NCBI RefSeq assembly: GCF_037392515.1
Contig: NC_090291.1
Span: forward strand, 33,050,501 to 33,114,500
Origin: Haliotis asinina
Lineage: Eukaryota; Mollusca; Gastropoda; Lepetellida; Haliotidae
Direction of reading: 5' to 3'
DNA: 64,000 nt
The notes under the pieces are model-generated. The model was not told the origin of the DNA. It was given only the letters and a program-made list of their open reading frames with translations, and made no database searches. Shown piece by piece: positions 20,292-33,637 of this stretch. Numbering within the stretch: position 1 is the first letter of the stretch; each line of letters starts with the position of its first letter. The translations under genes were made by a program, and so were the position numbers.

Positions 20292-23200
20292 AGACCGAGA
20301 AAGATTGACCTAACGGAAATCCGAACTCTTTCATATACAGTTACATTATGAGAATCAGGGCAATAGCCAGCCCTACTGATCATTCGCAATTTCACGACAC
20401 GTGCGCATTAACCGGGTACGACATATGCAGGTCACATGCTGAGGATATGAAAACCGTCATCAAGTACAGCACTGTAGACAGATAGCGTAATTTCGCATCG
20501 GACACAGTTGCACTTGCAAAAGTTCAAACTGCCGTGTCCAGTAATGATTCGCGGTATAATCCCTGGCGTCCCGACAGCAGAGCACGTGCGTTCAGACTGC
20601 CTCATGAACTGTATGCTCCAAATACAGAAAGTGGACAGATTTGACCAAATTCCAAAAGCTAGGAAAACGAATTCGCTTTGGTTAGACGCCATTTGCGTTA
20701 AGTTAATATCCAGCTCTTCAATTGCTACTATCACTCGTACTAATTATGATAACATTGCAACCTAAATTGCCTAGTTACCGCGTGCGTTTAAATATTACAT
20801 GTTAAAAGTTTGGAAACATCAATAAAAGAACAATATGAGTGTTTGAGCATGTAATTCAATTAAGAAAATATTCATCTTTGTTCATTAGTGTGTGGTCTTG
20901 AGAACCTTTAGAATCGCTCATGGTGTACACTCACAGGCAATATGATCTTACGTATAATAGTCTAGAAATGGTTAAATATCTGGAGCATGTTATTTCAGTA
21001 ACACAGTTTCAAGAAGGAAGTCCTGATCATATAAGGACAGGGTAATGTTCGAATAACTCTCTATTCTTTATAACTAAGGGAGGCAAGGCCCAGGAAAGCC
21101 CGAGGCACATTAGTTTTAAGGAATGGCAAGATACGAGGATGATACCCTTTTTAAAATACATCTAAAGTATTGGGAATATTGTCAAAATGACAAAATAATT
21201 TGTAAGTCTTAAATTTGAATTTGGTGCATGTCACTTCATTCTTTGAAAGTAATTGAGCCAGCAGACAATGGAATGACGTCACAAAACGTAATTACCATGA
21301 CAGGTGATCTTGAAGATCACATGTTTGCACTTTGACAAATGAAGGTCAAACCTCGTTATGCAAACATATTTAGCATCTGGGAAATCAGTTCCAACACAAA
21401 TATGTTTCAATTTAAAAATACGATTCATTTGCTGTTTTATCTAATCTCACAGCACGTGTTTCACAATTCTGGATAGTCGGCGTTACACCTCATTCAAGGG
21501 TAGGTGTTTCATAGTAATGCTTTTGTGAAGTCACGTAACCGTCAGTGAAAAGTCTGGTCGGCGTCACTTTCACTGATGTTGTCATTTTAAGCGTTGAAAC
21601 AGTATTTTTTGCATACAATTGTATACGCACGTACGTATTGTATTGATTATTGTCTTGTCTGACAGCGACGTCCGGTAGCTTCAAGTCTCTAACTGAACAC
21701 GAGTGTAGTGAAGATTAGCTGAAGAGTTCCAGAATGCTGGAGACTTCTATCGAGGACCGACAATCCACGGCCAGTGGCTGATGCCAATAATGGTTTGGGA
21801 CGATGGGACTGTTTCAAGATAATCGATTGGTATCGAACTCGCTTCATAGATACAGTAATGACATTTTACTTTTCATAAATTGGTAGCAAAAGTCGTGGCA
21901 GTCGTGTTTTCTCTTCTGTTGTTGTATGCCCGTTTCAGAAACATCTGGATATAACTGAGTTATGTCCATCAATCAATGCAGACTGAACTGTCACCAGCAA
22001 ACAATCAATTACCTCGATATCATTGCCATGTAACGGTAGTCTGTAAACAAACAGAAGACAAGTTGCCGATGAACCAGAATAGCAATGACAGTTTTCAAAT
22101 AACTGTTTTTCACACGTCGTGCGAGATAGTTAGAGGTATCGTACCATTTCTTTTGTAATTGACCTGCACGAGAACTACGGTTACACATTATTATAGAAGA
22201 TATCAGGTCTATATTTGCAAGAGCCATTTTTCTGTACATCTCGTGGCAAGTCATCTCGTGGTAAGGTCGTTGTTTTGTTTTGACACAGGTCTTGAGCAGG
22301 TTTGATGACGTTAGACAGGCCAGATTTTATGACACCGGATTGGTGATGCGAGACGTGAGGTTTGGTGATTTTAGACAGGACCATACGTCACCGTTCCCCC
22401 TTTTCCTTAACCTCTTAAAAGCGTTCCCCTAGCCATTGTGAAATATTTTATGACCTCATGAAACCGGGGTAGTCTGTTAAGGCCATGCTGCTTACGCCTC
22501 GCCACAAAACACAAACAGTTACGGTGTTACTAACGTTTAAAATTGAAATTTATTTGTAAATAACATCTCTTTATGAAACAAGGAATTGGAATTTAGTGGA
22601 ACCAAAGATGTATGTGACGTCTGTTTCAACTTTCTGATTCGGATCAGCTGGAAAGAAGGATTAGACTCATACTTCCATGTGGATAAACATTTTATGCAAA
22701 CATTTCTTTATATTCTATACAAAATCCTTTGTAACATACAAATAATCGGTTTTACAGTGTTGTCTATACATGAATGTTACTTTTGCTCCTATCAGGTAAA
22801 TAATGGAAAAAATAACCGAAATATTACTATATTATATATTATATTATGTGAAGAACATAACATGGAAGCTGACAAAAGTATGCATTTATTGCATTAAGCC
22901 ATTTTAAATAATTTGGGGCATTTTGACTATCCCCATGGAGCAATTTGACCAAACCTGAGGTGATTTTACTAAACATAGGAGGCAGTGTGACCAAATTTGC
23001 TAGGGCATTTAGTCGCCTGGATGATGTGACTGGCAGCACCCCTGTCGGTTACTCTGAACGGGAAAGGTCATGTTGGACATGCCATTGTTTATGATTTGGC
23101 ACAGGTCAGACTGATCAAAATGTGAGAGGCAGCTCAGGTCATATGTAGAATGGCACGTTTTTGACTTGGGACATGCCGAGGTTGCCTGGTTTACCATTTC

Positions 23201-23370
23201 AATTTGTTATTGTGGCTGATGGAATGACACTAATGTGTGTATCATCCATAACTGGGGATGTGTTTCTTTTACTCTTTCTCTTCCCAACTTTCGTGGCATT
23301 TACGATGTGTTCCTTTCCAATCTGCCATTTGAGAGGTACAATATTCCAGCCTACAGGCTATAGTCCTATG
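20292..23370. other. Intergenic, no supported gene
   Basis: About 3 kb with only short, unrecognised frames. The pieces at 22270-22390 and 22900-23150 contain loose repeats of the type GGTTTGATGACGT and GACCAAA, resembling a decayed form of the 24-bp minisatellite at 52716. Confidence 0.5.
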
Positions 23371-24732
23371 CTTTGTGACAGATTAAACTGTTTGAAACAT
23401 ATCTATGTTGACTATAGTGCCTTGAAACTGTCTTAATTATACGGCACTGTAGCCCTCAATGTTAATTGGTATCTGAGTGTAGATATTGTTAAGTCTCTGC
23501 TTATACTGTACGTGGACTGTACTGTACTGTACGTACAGTCGTATAGTTATTAATAAACATGTTCATGATGTCGTCGGAACTGCACAATCAGTTCTGCTTT
23601 TAACAAAAAGTTCGTATAGATATGGAAACTTTTGGTTGGGGTTAGCTTGTACAAGTAAACATGAAGTATTTTCACGTGAATCTGTTTATTTATGGAACAT
23701 GTTATATTGGTAACTGCAAGATAACTACAAAAATGCTATACTCTAGTACAGACAGCAACACAACAAGTACCAGGTATATGTGTACAGAGAACACAGTGGG
23801 ATATGAAAACAGTAACAAACGTAACTACCATAGTCATACAATGGAAATTACACCAAAGACTCCCTATCTAGTGAGATTACAGGAATGGTTGAAAGACAGC
23901 TGAAGGAATGAACCATTTCACATGCACGCCTTTCTCAACGAAACCAAAGCAAAGTTTCCAAGCTTCAAATAATGAACTCAAGAGGGACATGCATTTTAGA
24001 GTTAAGTTCTGCTATGTCTGAACGTTAAATTCAGCCAGCCGACACGCATTACCTTATAAATGGCCTTTAGGGTAAGGCAAATTCTAATTTAAGAAAAACA
24101 ATTAGTTACAAAATATATGCTCTTTGCAAAACATATTACTTGTAAGATCACACGACTATTCTGCACACTTAATCTGTATTGTTAGGTGTTGATTCTTTAG
24201 TTGATACGATAAGTTACCCACACATCAGTCTGTGAAAGAACTGGATGTTAAACTGCCAATCAACGACAAAAAGTAATTCAACTGAAACTGTACTTTGACT
24301 GCAACTAAGTTTACAAAACACTCTAAAGGAAGTACAATGGCAGTACAAAATAAAGTGGCAGCACATACTTAGGTGGTAGACCACTGAACGCCTCCTTTCA
24401 TTATCCTGGCAAATTTTCCAACACGTTTTATTTCTAAAGAGGTTTCGTCATAAATAGGACCGAAACAAGGACATATTATTTGTCAAATACATTCGTCAAC
24501 CGTCAGAAAAAAAACATATCCCCCAAATCCAAATCCCTAAATCCCAATATAACCCTATGTGCCTACTAACAAAACGACTTCAGATAGTTCTTTGGCCGTG
24601 AACGGAAGATGTGGTACGTTGTGTGCCTGGTTTTTCATATCGAGTCGTATCTGAACACTATTCTGAACCAGTTTCTAAATTGCCAATCAAACAAAACAAA
24701 TGATTTTTCGAGTCAAATCAGCTTTAAATTTA

Positions 24733-24958
24733 AAGTGAGTCAGCAAATATTTCAGCTATATGGCGGCGGTCTGTAAATAATCGATAAGGACCAGAAGATC
24801 CAGTGATCAACAACATAAGCATCGATCTGCGCAGTTGGGAACCGATGACATGTGGCAACCATGTCAGCGAGCCTGAAAACCCGATCCCGTTAGTGCCCTC
24901 TTACGACAAGCATAGTTGCCTTTTAAGGCAAGAATGGGTTGCGGAACGCCTATTCTTC
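24733..24958 (-). mobile_element. SINE family 1
   Basis: Reversed unit (TATTTCAGCTATATGGCGGC through AATGGGTTGCGGAACGCC), missing the outermost head. It lies about 130 bases downstream of the stop codon of galectin gene A. Confidence 0.75.
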
Positions 24959-25087
24959 GTTTAAAGTTATAACACATTCAACCTTGGAGTTAGAAATGCA
25001 ATTACTGTCTCGTATGAAACGAGAAAACATCTCTGTTGGCCTTACATCAAAGCGATCAAGGTCATCTGTTTCTTTGGAAGAGTTCGA

Positions 25088-28000
25088 CTACAATGTCCAC
25101 TCCATCATACTGACAGAGACATCGCCCCAAAATGAAACATGGCCAGGCTTTGCTGCAGGGACTCTCTCGGTGAAGTTATGAATGCTGCCACCATCGGTTA
25201 CTGACTGGAATAAAACGTAAAGAAATTTATGGATGTGAACAAGTGGTTTTCCTTGTTATTTCATACCTGTTGTTGCTTTTACATGTACATACATAGCTGT
25301 CTGTTTCCTAATTGTTTTATTCACCTGACGCAGAAGTAAGACTATACTTAGAAACGCCACAATAAAGAAGTTAATATCCATACAATTTGGGAGCAGGAGA
25401 ATTCCCACCCTGACAATTCCCACCCGGACAATTCCCACCCTGACAATTCCCACCCGGACAATTCCCACCCGGACAATTCCCACCCAGTTATTTTCACTAT
25501 AATCCCCACCATACTGAAATAAAGATATTGACTTTGAACACGTTTGTGCAGTATTCACTTTTTAATAAAATTTTATACTGGATGAAATTTTAAGATCAAA
25601 TGTTTATAAAACCAGTACATTTGGGTTTGGGTGCTACTGTTGAACAATATACTAGTACATGAGAAGAAAATGAGAAGACCTATTTATTAAAATAACAAAG
25701 AGAAATGGTTATTGTGAGCAAGTGCTTATCAGATCACGTGTTTTGACAACCAGTTTACTTGAGCTTGGGTGCTACTGTTTTAAGTATACATATTTTGAGA
25801 TGAATCTTCTTATGTTCTTACGTGAATGTTCTTATGAGGTGAGCATACATACTTGACTAGAAAAACAGTAGAATTCTGCATGTGCCATCCTTTTGTATTT
25901 CAGCATTAATCTAATTTAGTAGTGCTTGTAGTAAATTAGAGAGTTGTACATAAAATGATCTTTTTTCCACGAGAACCTCGCTTCCACCATGGATAACAAA
26001 GCAGAGTATGTTCTGTCGCAGAGAGGTGCCAAGAAGGTTCATTTCAGACGGTATCGGTATGTTAGACACAAGGATCTGAAACCTTAATTCATTTTGAGAA
26101 AACTGACACTAAAGCATGTCAAGAAGAAGATATAGTTCGTGCTTGTTTCATAAGGAATATTAATTAATATTGTTATAACTTGTACATATGTTAAAATGAA
26201 TAAATGTTCAAACTGACATATTTTCTTCATGTTACTTTTATATTGGGGTGGGAATTGTCCTAGATAGGATTTGCCCTAGGTGGGAATTGTCCTGGTGTCA
26301 TTTGACCGCGTGGCAATTGTCCTAGACCGCATAAAACTCTATTCTTCGCTTTTGCTTTTTGTAACATTTGTAAATGCCATTCAAGGACACTGAAATAAAT
26401 CGGCCTTACTTCGTTTTACTGTTAATGTTTTACCCGACATGGAACATAAAGTGAAAAACATGGATACAAGTATATGTTTCCGAATTTGGTTTCAGTATAT
26501 TTTCTTTCTAATCACAAAGACAATCCTTTTAGATATAGTCCACAGAGGTGCCAGAGTGATAAAGACAAATTTTCACTTACTGGAATATTAAATGAAACTG
26601 CGGGTGTATTCAGTATAGTTCTCACTTTACCTTCACTGTTATAAATGCTTTAATACTCCAATTTGCAATTTACACTCCATGTATAAGTCCCAAATTCTCT
26701 ATATCTTTATGCTTAACTGTTGTTTTAACCATCTACAGTAGAAGCTGTCTAAACCGGCACTCATTGGGACTGAAGAAGTAATCCGGTTTAGACAAAGTGC
26801 TGGATTGAATAGCTGATGGTAAATCTACAATGTATGGACTGAGATTTTATGCAGGTGTAGAAAACATGCCGGATTGGACAGATGCCAGTTTTCGCAGCTT
26901 CCACTGTATTTATCATCAGTATTTCTCGGTTATATTCCATACATACTCTGTATACTCCATCTTGGAGGGTTATTTGAATCTCCATTGGTTTTCCGACAGC
27001 CATTGATACATTGAAACGCTCCGCTGCTCCCCAGCTACCTTCTATCATTGTGTTGACAACGACCACGTTACTTTCACCAAAAGAGCCTAAGCGAAATCCT
27101 AAGTGGAATAAATAGTCCTCTTCTTGCTGTATCCCGACGCCCCATCTGGAAATGAATGATAAAAGAAGGAATGAATCAGTTCATATTGGTACACGAGTTC
27201 ATCAAACATTATTTATATGCAAAGACATTACTACGTGCCAATATATCATCTTCTTCCGTAGGTTAACCTGTCATAACGTCTTGACTGTATTTTTCCATTT
27301 TTCTATTTTTTAAATATTTCAGTGTCAAAGCAATTTAGGGTTTTTACAGAAATAGATTTTTTAGAATGTTATCTTTTGTAATAGACCAAGGTGCTTTTAT
27401 AATTGTTAGAATGAAAGAATGAATTAATAACTGAGACTGTGAGTGACTTTATCCCCAAAAGGGTTAAAGTATTGTTAACTTATTGTCCCCCTACGTAAAA
27501 GCACGTCTATCAAAGTATATTTAATCTGACCACAATTGTCATCATTGTATACATGTTTATGTACATTAATGACACAATCTCTCCCAATTGCCAACAACTT
27601 GAGGAATGCTGTAAAACCAGCTGGGGTCCAATCAGGTTGCAAAAGTACTCCTCATGGTACTCAGTAAGGTGATTTACCTTCAGTTGTGGGCAATCAATAG
27701 TCTGTTGTATTATATGCCATGTATTATCTTCTATAGTAAACCGTTTCAGATTTTCAAACTATATTTAAATTCATATCTACAATTTTCTAGTTGTGGTGAT
27801 TTGCCTTCATTTGGGATATGACTTAAAATCGTATCTCACTCAAATATAGAAAAATTTCGTTCACAAGAAATTGTTCTGCAATATCCGTAAATATGCTTTT
27901 CAAAACCTCGCCATAATGACAATGGATGAATTCATCCATGGGTGAATTCCATTTTACATGTATCACGGGTCACTTGCTTGATAACGACATTCGAATCTAT

Positions 28001-31000
28001 GTCTAAACGCCGCCTTCACTAAATGTAAGAAGTTGTACATCGATATAGAATCTAATGCTGTTATCAAGCAGGCATCACTTGCTTGATAACAGCATCAAAA
28101 TGTATGTCAAAACGTCACCTTCACAAAATAAAAGAAGCTGTAAGTCCATAAACTTTTCACAATTCTTCATCAACCCAACATCTAAAATCACTATCGAGAA
28201 AGCAATAGCTGAATGTGTAAAGAACAACTTCATGAATTTATTTCAAGATGTACATTCTTTACCTTGTAGCTTCTGTCGGTATCCCATGGATTATGAACCG
28301 GAAACTGCTGGATGCACCACACGGAAATGAATATTTCCCCTGGATCTGCAACAGACATACCAGTACATTTCATCATTCGCTGCTGCACGTGTACAGTGAT
28401 TTTGTTGTGTCTGATTGCTTGTGCGGGGTCTTATCTCATTCAACATAGGTTCGATATTGTGTCAACATTACCAGGGCTGGAAAAATAGAAATCAGACTGA
28501 TATTTAAATTTCTGTGTTGTGTTACTCCGCTGTTTAGCTAGCCATGTCATAAAAGACAAGGAAAACCAAAGCACGTAGCTTGAATCACAACCAGTTATCT
28601 ATGTTGCTGGGCACCAGTCTAACTTGAAATTCCCAAAAGGAAGTCGCATGGTTGGTTTCGTGTGGAGTATAAGGTCTGTGGTCGTTTATACATGCAACAC
28701 AAGAATGCTCAAGTCCTGAAAATCCTAAAACACTCAGACGCAAATATTATCTTACCGGGTCATGCCATCTGCTCTGTACACAAAGACCGACTAAACTCTC
28801 CCACGTTCCAGATGACTGACAGGTGCTGGTGACATTGTTGTAGCAGGCTCGGTAGTCAGGGTCACAGTAGTAGGTCGCCACAGCTCCCTGGTAGTGACCA
28901 TCATACGTGATGTTGGCGCCAATCACTTCTGGGGGATGACCACACCCTTGGAACTCTTCACAAAATTATACATACACCCACAATTTGAATCCATGTCAAT
29001 ATGTCGTGTTTGGGAATTCAATTTCTCACCATACATACTTGACTAGAGATCAAAAGTAGACCAAAAGAGACCAAGTCCTAAGGAACTGATTTTTTGTCAG
29101 TGGCATTCCGAAAGAATGTGTATGTGGGCGTAGAAGGAGCTCATCCGTTTAAGTAGATGAACATCTGTCGAGTCTTTACACTGCATCTGTTTGTTGCCTT
29201 AGCTATCGCTGTGGGTTTATTGTACAAAATGTAGTTGAGGCATTAGAAGAACATGGGTTACCTGGAGCACACCTTGCATGACCAAGTCGAGTTACTTCAC
29301 AGCGGGTGGTGTTGTGACATACCATTTGAGCGCATCGTCCAGGCAGATACTAGAAGGAAAAGAGTCCATACTAAATTTAAAGGAAATTGTTTATTGAAAA
29401 ACCAAACTAGTGTTGAGGACAGATTGACAGATCGCTAACCTTTAGACATCAGAAGATGTTGTTCGTCTAAACTTTAATTCCACCTTACACAGCAATTGTC
29501 AACTACACATGGAAAAATAATTTGGCACCGTGTAGCCAGTGAATGACACTATGGGCAGAAGTCTATCCGAGACATGATGAAACACACTGACCAACTTCAG
29601 TGACCAGTCGATCCTGTTGGCAACATGAGTTGGTTGGGACCGAGTCCTCTCCATGCCAGACTTCAGCCCAATGTTCCGCGATAACGTCTGAAGACACTTT
29701 GACGTCCGCCAATACAGGAATTGGTAAATTTTGACTCATCTGTGAAAACAGTCCCCTATCATAATCGAAGTCCAGCAATTGTCTGAGCACTGGCCACTGC
29801 TGTCTTAAACCTCTGCCGAAGATCGGCCACCCGTATCTATCTGTCATGTCTTTGCGTTTTTACATTATGATGTTTTGGTGGCAGTGGACATGTGGACAGC
29901 TATTCGTTTCCACATGGGGCAATTTGCGGTTCAATAGCTGTCTACTATTTGTAACGATGAAACGTCAAACAATTAAACTTCGCAAATCAATAGAAGCACA
30001 TTCGTGTTCTTCATGTGTAACTGTGTATATGTAGTTGAAATGTCTTCCTACGAGTAGTTTGTTTGTTTGTTTTTTCTGGCGTTGTAATTGTAATTTTAAT
30101 TGTATACCTGGTGAGGTTTTGATGACGGCTAAACACATTATTGCCCCATACTTGACAAATATCTTTAACAAGATGTTGCAGAATGCCTATTTCCAAAAAG
30201 TTGGGGTAACAGTATTATTTGTCCATTATTTAAATCTGGAAGCAAACAGGACACATACAATTATAGAGGTATTTCCCTCTTTGATACAATATGTAACATA
30301 TTTACTGCTATTTTGAACAAAAGACTACAGAAATGGTGTGATTTAAAACAAATAATAAGTGAATATAAGGCCGGTTTCAGAGCCAACTATTCAACTACTG
30401 AAAACATCTTTGGATTACAGTGAATTATCCAAAATATGCATGTAAGAAAAATGGACGGTTTTATTGCCTTTTTATAGATTTTTCTAAGGCCTTCGATAAA
30501 ATGAGACACGATGTACTTTTAAGATCTCTTCATGATGGTGTAACCGGCAAATACTACAACATTATTGTCTTCATGTACTCTCCACTTTCATCCTGTGTAA
30601 GAACAAACTGTGGACTGTCATCATGCTTCACCTGTAATGTGGGTGCCCGTCAGGGGTTCATACTAAGTCCACAATTGTTTATTTTTTTATAAATGAACTG
30701 TACAAGAAATGTTAAATGATGGTGGTAAAGGTGTTTTTATTACACAAACCATGGACAACCTGTTTGCACTTATGTTTGTTGGTGTTATCTCAGCACTCGT
30801 TGACACATGCCTTCTTTTACAAGAGAAGATTTACGTTTTAGAAACTTTTTGTAATGAAACTGGAATGCAAGTTATTCTTAAGAAGACTATAGTAACAGTT
30901 TTTAGAAATTGCGGTCCTCTACGATCATACGAGAAATGATTTTACAAGGGCCAACAGATTGAATCTGCCTCTTTTTATAGATACCTGGGTATTGTTTTCA

Positions 31001-33637
31001 CACCCAAGCTTGTGTGGAGCAAAGCACAACTATGTTTATCATCCCAGGCTAACAAAGCAATATTATCATTATTCAATTGTCAGAGAAAAATTGGTAATAT
31101 AGACGGCTGTGATTTATTTAGGATTTTTTACTCAGTGATTGCACCTATACTCTGTTATGGAGCAGAAATTTCGAGCACTGAATATTATAAAGTTATTGAG
31201 GCTGTACATCTCACGTTTTGTAAACAGTACATAAGAGTAAACAAATCTACGTTTAATGGGATAGTGTTGGGCGAGTGCGGCAGACTCCCTCTCCAATATG
31301 TTTATCTCCTGTGTGTTATTGGATACTGGTGTCGTCTCATACACCTGCCTGAAAATAGGTTGCCTCGTCAATGTTACGTCATGTTGAGATCTTTAGATGA
31401 AACAGGCCGCATCATATGGGTTTCTAAGATGAAACAAATATTACTCATGTATGGCTTTGGTTATGCCGGGTTTTATCAAGGACTCGGAAATGTTGGTATG
31501 TTCATTTCTCTTTTAAACAAAGATTAAAGGATAATCTAAAATAGTCATGGTACTCATCAATACAAGAGTCTCCGAAATGTTTTTATTATAAGCACTATAA
31601 GTCTTTGTTGAATGTTGAAAACTATTTGTGTTCTGACATTCCAGTGTATCTAAGGATGACCTAATCAAGATTTAGATGTAGTAACTTTAAGATAGTAATA
31701 GAAACTGGTAGATATGGAAATATTGAACCAAGAGATAGACTCTGTATGTACTGTAAATCAAACGGGTTGGACTATGTTGAAAATGAATGGCATGTCATAT
31801 TTATATATAGTTTTAATAAAGATTTAAAAGCCAAATACAGTACTAAATATAAACAAGAACCCTATACTGTATACACTATGGTAAATCTGCTCCAAAATGA
31901 ACATTATGATGTTATGTATAACATCGGTTTGTTTTTGTACCACGTCAACAATATTATAAAATGTAGGAACAAATGAGCGCTATATATACATCCTAAAACA
32001 TGCGCACGTGAAAGGTGTAAACTATTATCTGCATGTATTATGGACCAGTGGCCTCCTTACTGAATAAACTGTCTGGCTGGCTGTATGTCTGTCTGTCTAA
32101 TTGTAATTGACAACACCGCGATATATTTGGGTGCGACGAAATGTTATGCTACAATAATATATTATCCATCAAAAGTTCAGACCCACTTAAAACACTCAGT
32201 ATATGTCATGTCCAAACGCATATAACCAAGGTGAATTTCGCGAGGATCACAAGGATCATGCACCAAATTGCCCAAATGTATGTGCAAATATCGTGCATGT
32301 GAAGTCCTGCCTTTAAATTTTGATAAGAATTTGCCAGTTTCGTCATTTATTGAACGCATGACAATAATTTTTCAATGTTACGAATTTGTTTTACAATACA
32401 TTAGTTCATGTATAAATATTACCTTTAAACAGTATGAATTCTAATGCAAAATCTAGTTTAGAGCAGTTGATCGTAGTGAGTGGCTACATTTACACTAGTG
32501 TGTCTAAACTTTTGATGGGTAGTATATACTGTCATCATGAAACTCATATAGACCCATACCCGTGAAGGTCCCGGGGTAGAATAGGCATTCAGCAACCCAT
32601 ACGTGCCATAGTAGGCGACTATGCGTGCCGTAAGATGCGACTAATGGGATCGGGTGGTCAGGCTCGTTGACTTGGTTGACACCTGTCATCGGTTCCCAAT
32701 TGCGCAGATCGATGCTTATGGTGTTGATCACTGGATTGTCTGGTCCAGACTCGATTATTTACAGACCGCCGTCATATAACTGGAATATTTCTGAGTGCGG
32801 CGTAAAAATCAACTCACTCACTCATATAGATCCAAGGATACAACATGTTTTGAGTCACATTCATATATTATCACCATACACATCTTTGACTGAAATATAT
32901 AAAAAAAGCATTTTTTCGAAAGTCCAATGTGCCAAGTCAGGAGAAGAAATATATAGCTGCTCTAGCAATGACGGCAAACATCATATTCAATTTTTAACAT
33001 CAAATTTAATGTTCCACTTATCTGACACAAAGATATGTCTTGTAACACTCGCAGTGGGTAAATGATTGAAATTATTACTCATATGAATTATATACCAGTA
33101 AATACTAAGCTCAAAATACAACCATTGTTCTCCTTGTCCTCATAAACGTTTGTGGCGCCACAGCTACAGAATTTGAACAAGGCGTTCCACACAGATAGAC
33201 ACAATCCAAAAGTTATTTTCGCCTCTACTGTTTTCCTGTTGGTATGTACGGTAACAACAGATCAACAACATGAGACCCTTAAACAGGATCGTCCGAAATC
33301 AAAGAAATTACTCTCTATGAACACTAACCTTTGGCCAATGTTGAATATCACTGAAGAGGAATCCCGTTCTGTGAACAACGTTAGCAGTATCACTACCGTT
33401 ACTGTTGAGGAGGCAGGTGCGCGTTTTATTCTCAAATCCAAAGGACAGACATACTGAGGACATGAGGCATTCTGATGCACAGGTGTAGAGAGACTGACTC
33501 CAGAACTTTCTGAACACCTGGTGTTCCATGTACTTATCATACCGAACTACAGAATCCATGCCCAAACAGTTGTCACCACTGACTAACTTCGTGATTCCAA
33601 ATATTAGAAAAACAACTTCCCTCCAGTAAGGCCACAT
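25088..33637 (-). CDS. Secreted PAN-CCP-galectin protein, gene A (five exons, complete)
   Basis: Exons, 5' to 3': 33329-33637, 28756-28953, 28263-28345, 26947-27145, 25088-25204; all GT/AG, phases 0/0/2/0, total 301 residues. Signal peptide 1-21 (VVFLIFGITKLVSG). PAN/Apple-like module about 24-90 (CASECLMSSVCLSFGF, TRTCLL). Sushi/CCP 104-165 (CGHPP, YYCDPDY, TCQSSGTWES, GLC) plus one extra Cys. Galectin domain about 172-300 over three exons: FPCGASSSFRFIIHGIP, LFHLGFRL, VVVVNTMIEGSWGAAER, GKPMEIQITLQDG, GHVSFWGDVSVSMME. Galactoside-contact positions: His211, Arg215, Asn228, Trp235 and Arg240 kept; the usual Asn is Gly213 and the usual Glu is Ala238. Several N-glycosylation sites fit secretion. 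Likely an extracellular lectin or recognition protein (inference). Intron 1 holds a LINE, a Tc1 relic and a MITE; intron 4 holds a Mutator-like element. Confidence 0.88.
25321..25380 (+). other. Hammerhead-like repeat motif, copy 1
   Basis: CCTGACGCAGAAGTA, then TACTTAGAAACGCC and AATAAAGAAGTTAATATCC. The layout CTGANG - stem - GAAAC resembles the core of hammerhead ribozymes that Penelope-like elements carry. Here the core is diverged. The same block sits at the paralogous place in arm B (38637). Confidence 0.45.
25389..26325. mobile_element. Mutator-like (Rehavkus/Phantom-type) element remnant
   Basis: The left end is a 15-base tandem array (GACAATTCCCACCCG, six copies); the right end carries the reverse unit (GGGTGGGAATTGTCC) three times. 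Between them a 33-codon frame at 25989-26087 begins MDNKAEYVLSQRGAKKVHF, which resembles the start of a FLYWCH zinc finger. Tandem-repeat termini and a FLYWCH gene are typical of some animal Mutator-like elements. Arm B lacks the insert, so it arrived after the duplication. The core transposase is missing. Confidence 0.6.
29530..29880 (-). mobile_element. Tc1-type transposase relic in intron 1 of gene A
   Basis: The reverse strand shows RQRFKTAVASAQTIAGL-like and TVFTDESKFTN-like blocks followed by GGRQSVFRRYRG, the first catalytic-Asp region of a Tc1 transposase. The frames are interrupted. The same relic lies at 42600-42910 in arm B, so it predates the duplication. Confidence 0.65.
30060..32100 (+). 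mobile_element. LINE (non-LTR retrotransposon), decayed, arm A only
   Basis: The reverse transcriptase shows SEYKAGFRANYSTTENIFGL, DFSKAFDKMRHDVLLRSLH, GARQGFILSPQLF and, where the catalytic FADD should be, FVGV, so it is catalytically dead. Downstream come the thumb-like block NETGMQV and a C-terminal domain (SVIAPILCYGAEI). It ends with TGAATAAACTGTCTGGCTGG and a TCTG-rich tail. Several stops and frameshifts are visible. Arm B is continuous at this place, so the LINE inserted after the duplication. The clade is not assigned. Confidence 0.85.
32158..32530. mobile_element. MITE with Tc1-like inverted ends
   Basis: The left end TATCCATCAAAAGTTCAGAC and reverse-complemented right end TACCCATCAAAAGTTTAGAC are inverted repeats. 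About 370 bases, with no coding capacity. The right half is also present in arm B (43180-43562). Confidence 0.65.
32556..32823 (+). mobile_element. SINE family 1 in intron 1 of gene A
   Basis: Full unit with flanking direct repeats CTCATATAG. It is absent from arm B and present at the same site in the inverted copy at 19416-19685, which dates the inverted duplication to after this insertion. Confidence 0.88.

Noticed and set aside
20432-20765. 100-codon reverse and 85-codon forward frames
   Set aside because: No recognisable domain, no splice context, and both strands open equally; not supported as a gene.
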